Assembly: GCA_950295325.1 (NCBI GenBank)
Contig: OX485807.1
Location: forward strand, 25,143,666-25,207,665
Direction of reading: 5' to 3'
DNA: 64,000 bases
From: Polytrichum commune
Lineage: Eukaryota; Streptophyta; Polytrichopsida; Polytrichales; Polytrichaceae
The translations under genes and the position numbers were made by a program. Positions 57,187 through 64,000 of this stretch are shown here, one piece after another. Every line of letters begins with the position of its first letter. Within the stretch, counting starts at the first letter, position 1. The notes beneath the pieces are model-generated. The model was given only the letters and a program-made list of their open reading frames with translations. It did not search any database and had not been told where the DNA came from.

Positions 57187-60100
57187 CTAATACTGTGTTC
57201 CTTCGTTTTCTTCTTCCCCACGAACATCCAACGGGGCTGGGATGTGCATGCCGCCGTCCGTTGTGGGCTCTCTAGTGGGCTCTACATCTTGCATTTGTGG
57301 TTGTAAACCCACAAAGTCAGCATCGTGGCCGACATCGATTATGCGCGGTAAGGTCTGGTTGGTTTGTAGTTGCCCACGTCTACCCCTCACGTCCGTGCGA
57401 CATACAACCTTCCATCCTGGCCTCGTCGGGTCATTGGAGAAAAATACTTGTTGACAATGCAATGGAAATGCAAAAGAGTTTGAGTGCACTTTGCCATCCA
57501 TGCGGTTGAAGTTCGCAACGGTGAAACCATATTGATCCCGTGTGATGTTAGGGTGTCGAGGATCTGCACTTGGGCGAACCCAATCGCACACTAGCACAGT
57601 GGTGCAATGATTTCGGTAGTCTAGCTCCAAGATCTCTTCGATGTAGCCCACATACTCCTCGGTTGTCTCTATGGGTCACCCATTTCTCAAGCCCCATGGT
57701 ATTTGTCGTGTAAATGAGGCCACCACACATGAATCGCGCGTGACGAGGCCACCCTCAGTACCTCGTACTCGGAAGTGCATGCCAAACGCATACATTTTCC
57801 GGTGTGAGATTGCATATCGCTCGGGAGGTTGCGCGTATTGCGCAACATCGACGTCCACAACTTCACCGGAGGAACGCTGACGTGACAGACGCGACGTCAA
57901 CCATGTTGCAAAGGGAGGAAGATCGTGTAGTTCCAACGGATACCGCACTGCCAAAGTTGGATGCCGGCGGCGACACATTTTCCGAAAGGCCTCCCTTTCT
58001 TTCCAACGCGAAACTCTAGTTGCCATAAACTCCCTGCACAAGGTTGTGTGCCATTAAATTGTGGTTAGAAATGGCCCTTGCATGTATATAAAGGTGATGC
58101 AAAAGTGTGATGGCCATCATCTGCAATATCACATGTGACGCGTATATCTAAGAAAGAATGTCATTTGGGACATCATGTCCAACACATCCTCATGCACTGC
58201 TGCATGTCACAGTTGACATGGCACAGGTATTTTGCATTGGGTGACAGTATATATCATCGAGGCTTGAAGTAAAGTAAGTATGGGTTCCACTAACTCTCTG
58301 CAACGCTCCAATGACGACGCACTGTCCAAAACAAAAGCGTGCGCATAGTTGCGGAATTCGTCGGACATCTTTCGCTTTTGTTGTGAGTTGCAACGGAGAA
58401 TCTCATCGTTCATGGTTGCATCCTCTTCAGCGTCCCATACACGATGTGTAGTTCCTCTGTATTGATGCATGTACTCCGTGCAAAAACCAAGCGTGTCGTC
58501 CATTTGATAACCTTCCGCTATGCTACCCTCCGGATGTGCAAATGTTCGAACGTAATCTTTCAACGTTTTCATGTACCGTTCTATGGGATACATTCATCGA
58601 CAATGCACTGGACCGCACGTGTACAATTGCTCCACCAAATGGACGGGAAGATGCGTCATGACATTCATAAATGTGGGAGGGAACTCCTTCTCCATGATGC
58701 ACGTCGCCATCACCACATCCAACATTGTACCCTCCTTGTCGCCTCTCTTCACCTCCTTGGCGCATAGTCTCTGAAACACTCTACTCAGTTTGATAATAGC
58801 TATGCGCACGCTTTCATCCAATAGGTTGCGTATAGCCACTGGAAGAATCTGGAAGACATGTATTTAGAAAGTCAGAGAACGATTGTGTCGCGTCCCCCTG
58901 GACATCAGACAGAACATCTAGGAGCGTCATGAAGAACATGGAGTGCGAGAACAATTTGAGGATAACGTCCCCCAGGATGTTGACGCGTCAACCATGTTTG
59001 GAATGAGGTCTCAGTAGACATCATGTGGTGTGTGCCTATACTCCTATGACACATTGATACATTGTATTACAACATTGACATCCCTGAGGGTGTCCTTCTT
59101 GACTTGCCTGTTGCATGAGAACATGGTAGTCGTGCGTTTTCATGTACTGCAATTTCCCATCCGCTAGGCGCTTGTAAATGCTACCCACGTAGTTTGTGGG
59201 GGTGCGAATATTGGAGACAATTCCAACAAACTCCGCGCGTTCATGTGGCCTAAAAACATAGGAAGCGTGCGGCATATAGTACCCATCCTGTGGCCGCCGT
59301 GGGGGTTGCAACCATATCTCTTCGCGTATTCCCAGGTCCTCCGCGTCGACCCTGCTTCCAGGACTATCATTCATTCCAAACAATGTCTTCAACAAGTTCT
59401 TGCACAAATTCTTCTAACAATGCATAACATCGAGGATGTGACGCTCTAGCAGGTGCTGCACAAGACACATGGGCAATTTCAGACACATTGCCAGCACTTT
59501 CATGGACACATGCATGCCTCGTCTATCCGTATGAGCAAAGCTGGTAATCATCATGGCCTGAAGCGTTAGGTCAGATGTCTTGGTGGACATCATTACAAAC
59601 TACGTGACCGAGACGGACGTCGCGATGTCCACTTCAACATCTGTGGACAGGATGTGCAAACATTAATTGTTATACGGGAATCACCTGCCAGTATTCCAGC
59701 TCGAACAACGCACTAAGTCTTTTGACGCCTGTGACATGCACAGGATCGTTGGGTCCGTTCTCTCTCCCGCCCATTTGTAGGTATGAATCGCGCCAAGCTG
59801 CGTATCGAATGATAACATCCCCCGACATTGGTTTTGGCCTAGGACGTTCCTCTTCCTCCCCATTGAATCTCCTATTCCGGCGATACGGGTGGTGACGGGG
59901 TAAATAACAACGAATGCCGCTGTAAACAATTTTGGTGCCCCTAATGCTCCGATTTGGAAGCATGTCTCCGGTTTTTGCCATCCTCGCATCGGTGTTTGGT
60001 CCACAACAAGGGCACCCCTTGTAGCCCTTACAAGTAAGACCAGAAATGAGGCCGAAAGCGGGAAAATCGGAAATGGTCCACATAAGTATGGCACGCAAAG

Positions 60101-61442
60101 TGAAAGTGCGACTCCCTTGTGGTTGGGAGAAATCTAAAGCCTCAACACCATGCCAAAGCTCTTGTAGCTCCTTAAAAAACGGTCGTATAAACACATCAAT
60201 GTTTGAAGAGGACGGCGACTTCTTCCCGGAAATCAATATACACAACGAGATTAAAAACTTTTTGGTCACCAACCATGGCTCGAAATTGTAAATCAAAATC
60301 AATACCCGCCACGTCGACCAGTTGGTGTTGTTTAGTTTAAAAGGATTCACTCCGTCCAAAGCGAGAGCCAGTCTCATGTTCCTATCGTCACGCCCAAAGT
60401 TGCCAAACGCGACGTCATTGTTGATGTGCTTCCATGCAGGGCTGTCAACCACAGAACGCATGATGTCATCACTGCTGACGTGTTTGGTGTGACCTGTCAA
60501 TAGACGTGCTATCTCAGACGAGCGCCACATCCGTTTCAACCTAGAAATTAGGGGAAAGTGACGGATTACTCTTGCGGGAATGTTGTTGCTACCATCCAGC
60601 CATCGTCGCGCCGTGCACTTGGGACATAAATCATGATTTGCATATTCTTCGTCATATAGAATACAACCATTGGGGCATGCATGGATATTGTTGTAGGTTA
60701 ATCCAAGTCGACGGATGCTCTTCCGAGCCGCATAATGAGTTTTGGGCAACTTGTTGGGCATTGGTAACAAGTCTCCAGACAAAAATCGGAACAACTCATC
60801 GGTAAATGTATTGCTCACACGGAACACCGAGCACATGTTCATTATGATGATCGTGGCGGACACAACACTCATTTTTGAACCCGGGTACACTGGAGTCGTG
60901 GCTTCCGTATACAAACCATCCAATTCACCTTCGATGTCGCTGTCTTCCTCGTTCTCCATATGCAAACGTCCTTCAGCTACGGCCTCTTCGTGGAGTGCAT
61001 CCCCTCTGCCCAGTGCCTCCAGCACCTGACGTTCAACTTCATGGAATTCATCCAGGAGGGATGGGGGAAGTGCCCCGTTGTCGGCGTCCACGGGTTCAGG
61101 TAATGTGTTCGAAGGGATGTCTTCTACAACGTCGTTGTCACAACAGATGTCCTCCACCCACATTCCAGACGGTGGGTATCCATCGACGGGGTCACCGCCT
61201 AGTAAAGACTTGGTTAGAAATGGATCACGGCCAACTGCCGCGTGGTGTTGCCGTATAACTTGTATGGTTTTTCTGCGTCCACCCTTGCAGTCTTTGTAAG
61301 GACATCTAAATGTGTGCACATTGTTCTCTGTCGCCACGCGGAGCTCCGTGTGAAGTATCAAATCCCCTATTGGCACGTGACGAAGTGTGCGTCCATTGTC
61401 CGACAAACGAATGGTTGCACCACGACGCACAACCGAACCCAT
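57187..61442 (-). pseudogene. CACTA (En/Spm) TNP2-like transposase, stop-interrupted
   Basis: The ATG at 61442 opens exon 1 (61442-59685, 586 codons): Cys/His-rich N-terminus (HTFRCPYKDCKGGRR), then the transposase core (LGLTYNNIHACPNGCILYDE, CPKCTARRW, DGVNPF, ILISGKKSP, FGLISGLTCKGYKGCPCC). Exon 2 (59455-59108) joins as EYWQ-HLLERHILDVMH and ends KTHDYHVLMQQ. Exon 3 starts at 58848 (ILPVAIRNLLDES) with a DUF4218-type region (EKEFPPTFMNVMTHLPVHLV, MYPIERYMKTLKDYVRTFAH). Exon 4 starts at 58033 and carries a DUF4216-type region (YGFTVANFNR, QQVFFSNDP), stop at 57187. The donor of exon 3 was not resolved. Stops interrupt at 59414-59416 (TAG), 58594-58596 (TGA where Trp is expected) and 57676-57678 (TGA); no frameshift. 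It would cut and move CACTA elements. Intron 2 has a GC donor. Confidence 0.9.
58849..59107 (-). other. GC-AG intron of the transposase gene
   Basis: The donor is CAACAG|GCAAGTC and the acceptor CATGTCTTCCAG|ATT. It joins HVLMQQ to ILPVAIRNLL in frame, as the transposase family requires. It is also rich in GACATC/GATGTC-type words. Confidence 0.75.
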
Positions 61443-62049
61443 GTTGCGTGTCCCGAATTGGAAGATGTTACCTCACTGGGCCGATGTTACACACCCTGCA
61501 GCGCTTCCGCAAGGTCTCCGCGTGGTCGTGTTGCGCATGAGCATTGATATAAACAGAGGACACCATTCGTTGATACTATGCGGAGTGTCTCTTCCAGGGT
61601 GGATGTCATTGAGAATGTCCATGGGGACATTGCTGTTGATCTGTCGGCGTCAATTGTGACATCTTCCTGGACACCAAAATGAAGGTCACACACTACACGG
61701 CAGTGTGTTCCATACACACCCACGTGAAGGATTTGACTGCTGCAGAACATCGAAACCACAATGGTCACGTCGATGACCTGGATCTTTCATTCCCGCACAC
61801 AATGGGGAGCGCACAGTGTTCGAATTAAGCACATGTCGCATTGGGTGTCTTACATGACGTCCAAGAAAACACTGGTATCTACGACGCCAGTAAAAAAACA
61901 ATGTAACTGACCTTTTCCCACGTGTCCTAGAGGGTATTCCAGGCAGTGGATGCCCCAGAGGACCCTGAGAAGGCTCGCCGACATTCTCTAAACCCTAAGT
62001 GTTGCGGCTTCACCTTTGTACGCTCATTGCTTGAACATCCCTTAGTAGC
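61443..62049. other. upstream region of the transposase
   Basis: It holds several GATGTC, GTCCATGG and GACATC words (about 61600-61680 and 61850), like the left end of the element, so it is probably the 5' subterminal region. I found no CACTA terminus here. It also contains the likely shared promoter region with the plus-strand frame at 62050. Confidence 0.5.
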
Positions 62050-62935
62050 ATGGCGGTGTCGCGTTCAGCACGAAAGCCTGGTAGGGTTGTCCGTTTTATA
62101 GACACATCACAACATCCGCAAAGGGTGGATGCGGATGACTCCGAGGCCGCTGCAGTGTTGTCCACTTTGGTGTTTGAATGCGAAGAGAAGAATGCAATGA
62201 TGCCATCCCAAAAACCCAACACAATTCAAAGAACCCAACGTGCACACCGTCGCCGCCGCTCACGCTTGCTCAACTTCTTTGGGAGTGAAAATTTCACAAC
62301 ACCCACTGAGTCATCGAGCATCGCTATCAAACCCAGTTCCAAAACAGGTAAATCTTCCATCTCATATGCATGCATCACAATTTAGGTCACGGTCAAGTTC
62401 AAATTTTGCTGTGCGGCGAAATTTTTCGCCGCTCTCGGCCACTGGAAGCCGAACTCCGACAATGGCACTGGGAAGCCTGCATGCGGACACGCGGCAGCCT
62501 CCGGTTTTAGGTGCTTGTACGGCCTCCAGTGGGTTGGGCATAGGGTCACAGTCGGCCATAGGTCTTCTCCGATGCCGAGGTGCATAGATCCTCTTACCTA
62601 CGTCCGCTAGTCTCCATTGTGGTGTCTGCTGCAACGCCGATGTGTTGCTTTCCCTACGGCGATGCGCTGCCTTCCCACGCCCTTGTGTTGCTTTTGGGTG
62701 TCCAAGATGCTGCGGACACGGGATCGCACTGGGAAGCGCAAGGAGATGTCTCCAGCAACATTGGTAGAACACAGGCGCGCAGCTGGAGAGCGGCGATCCA
62801 AGGCCAGAGAGGACCTGCGGCATGTGGCTGGGAGGCGTGGCTCACCCCCGGCAAGACGCCGCCGCATAATCGAGGTATCATCATCGGAGGAGGATGCGGC
62901 TGAGGACGTGCCGGAGCAATCCTGGAGGTAAGTGG
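62050..62935 (+). CDS. small Arg/Ser-rich protein gene candidate, partial
   Basis: The ATG at 62050 opens a 99-codon frame (MAVSRSARKPGRVVRFIDTS, then RRRRSRLLNFFGSENF) ending at a donor-like AAACAG|GTAAAT (62347/62348). A second coding-like stretch ends at a consensus donor, GGAG|GTAAGT near 62931, and reads RDRTGKRKEMSPATLVEHRR, then RRRRIIEVSSSEEDAAEDV. IIEVSSSEED resembles a SUMO-interaction motif. The join between the two parts is not resolved. The gene appears cut by the LTR starting at 63047. It may be the second gene of the CACTA element or a host gene. I do not recognise it. Confidence 0.4.
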
Positions 62936-63250
62936 GTTTTTCTCCTCCTTTCCTGACCTCTTCCTGGTGTTGATGCTAGCGTAGAGCACAACCAGTCTTC
63001 ATCGTCGCGATGTCCGCGCCTGTTCGACCAGTTCAATTGAGCCGCATGTGAGCCCAAAATGGTGCCCACATGTGGTGATTAACTCTTCGAAACCAATTTT
63101 AGTTTGACTTTGATGTGTTATGATTATTCACAAAACATAAAAAGAGTGAAGTGTGGTGTGGATTTAAGTTTAGGCATTAGAATGTGTTGTGTAGTTATTT
63201 CAAGATTTGATTTCAATAAGAGGATGCCTTGATTATGTGAGTAAAGGGTA

Positions 63251-63265
63251 CACTACTAGAAAATC
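63251..63265 (+). mobile_element. possible CACTA-type terminus
   Basis: CACTACTAGAAAATC has the CACTA...GAAA form and interrupts the LTR. A repeated word, GACCAAATCAACA, follows at 63269 and again at 63398. No matching right terminus was found before the window ends. Confidence 0.4.
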
Positions 63266-63559
63266 ATGACCAAATCAACAAAAAATCAACAGATCTTTGT
63301 CGATCTGGGCACTGCAATGACCGATTTCACTGATTTTTGAATTTTTGTAAAAATCAACAGTTTACTGCCTACATTTTTGTTTATTAGAATAGTACAATGA
63401 CCAAATCAACAAAATTTTAGTAAATGTGGAATCTTTTTGGAATATTCTAGGATCTATTGGAATATTGTAAAATATTTTTAATTTTTTGCAATTTATGGTC
63501 TTGTAAATGTATGGGTATGGAAATAATTACGAATTCAAAGGTGTGTAAATATTATAAAT

Positions 63560-63915
63560 ATTATATTAGTTGATAGTTAATATTATATATATATTCATAT
63601 ATTCATATGTATATGTATATGAATTCATATTAATATGTATAATATGTATATAATATATGTAACATATAATATATAATATATAATATATATTATATATATT
63701 ATATATATATATATATATATTATATGTATACATTTAAAGTAATTATATATAGTATATATTTACTGTAATTATATACAGTATATATTTACTGTAATTATAT
63801 ACTGTATATATTTACTGTAATTATATACTTTAATTATATACTATAATTATATACTGTATATATTTACTGTAATTATATACTGTAATTATATACTGTATAT
63901 ATTTACTGTAAATAT
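63560..63915 (+). repeat. AT-rich minisatellite
   Basis: It starts as TA-rich simple sequence and from about 63737 becomes a tandem repeat built from TATATTTACTGTAATTATA and TACTG/TACAG variants. Each TACTGTA word is near-palindromic, so the array can form many small hairpins. Confidence 0.9.
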
Positions 63916-64000
63916 ATACATCAAGTAGGTAGTAAAGAGAAAATAGTGGCCTTATTCTAGAAAGGTTTAAAACACTCCACTTATATCATGTGTGATGTGA

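Larger units (their letters stand above)
63047..64000 (+). repeat. gypsy-family LTR, start, running off the right edge
   Basis: TGTGAGCCCAAAATGGTGCC, then CACATGTGG, and ACAAAACATAAAAAGAGTGA 80 bp on: the same start as the LTRs at 4282, 15033 and 16121. The interior is interrupted by a CACTA-like start at 63251 and by AT-rich repeats. Confidence 0.75.

Noticed and set aside
61400-63050. Right terminus of the CACTA element
   Set aside because: I searched for TTTCTTATAGTG-like ends and saw none; the element may be truncated or extend past the inserted LTR.

Overview
The window looks like a repeat-rich, gene-poor nuclear segment from a streptophyte plant. Evidence: a plant-type RNA-dependent RNA polymerase gene with spliceosomal introns, Ty3/gypsy elements and a CACTA/TNP2 transposase of plant type, and a short block of the plant telomere repeat TTTAGGG. 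The flavour suggests a non-seed plant or close relative, but I cannot name the species.

Layout. 1-6.5 kb: the 3' part of a Ty3/gypsy element (protease, reverse transcriptase, RNase H, integrase) and its long terminal repeat (LTR). 8.65-10.57 kb: an intronless minus-strand kinase-like gene with a TATA box, followed upstream by a GC-rich minisatellite whose strand bias flips at about 11.44 kb. 11.9-16.1 kb: two perfect hairpins, an inverted integrase fragment joined head-on to a frameshifted second gypsy Pol, and its LTR. 16.1-23.4 kb: a third gypsy element whose gag gene is split by a pair of LTRs in inverted orientation. 23.4-35.6 kb: mostly unassignable AT-rich DNA with one 120-bp CACTA-type MITE. 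35.7-41.6 kb: a six-exon RDR1-like gene, apparently intact, with one GC-AG intron. 41.6-44.0 kb: AT-rich spacer.

44.0-52.45 kb is the most unusual part. A five-exon minus-strand gene begins with a tiny exon encoding MARTKQTARK, identical to the histone H3 N-terminus. It splices in frame to a long second exon with a ParB/DGQHR-like stretch, an acidic disordered region with SUMO-interaction-like motifs, and a C-terminal FCP1/NIF-like phosphatase domain. All five exons keep one frame (1745 codons plus stop), but exon 2 carries four in-frame stops and no frameshift. A family of short perfect hairpins (stem CCCACGGGC / GCCCGTGGG, variable 4-nt loop) flanks the gene on both sides and occurs three times inside its coding sequence as a 48-bp tandem repeat.

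52.45-56.1 kb holds simple repeats and small duplications. From 56.1 kb a CACTA element carries a minus-strand TNP2-like transposase (57.2-61.4 kb), again decayed by stops only and again with a GC-AG intron. A small plus-strand gene candidate (62.05-62.94 kb) is followed by the start of another LTR of the same gypsy family, which runs off the right edge.

The intact-looking genes are the RDR1-like gene and the kinase-like gene. Everything else is mobile DNA or the decayed composite gene. The repeated pattern of nonsense changes without frameshifts fits long-term cytosine methylation and C-to-T decay; that link is inference.
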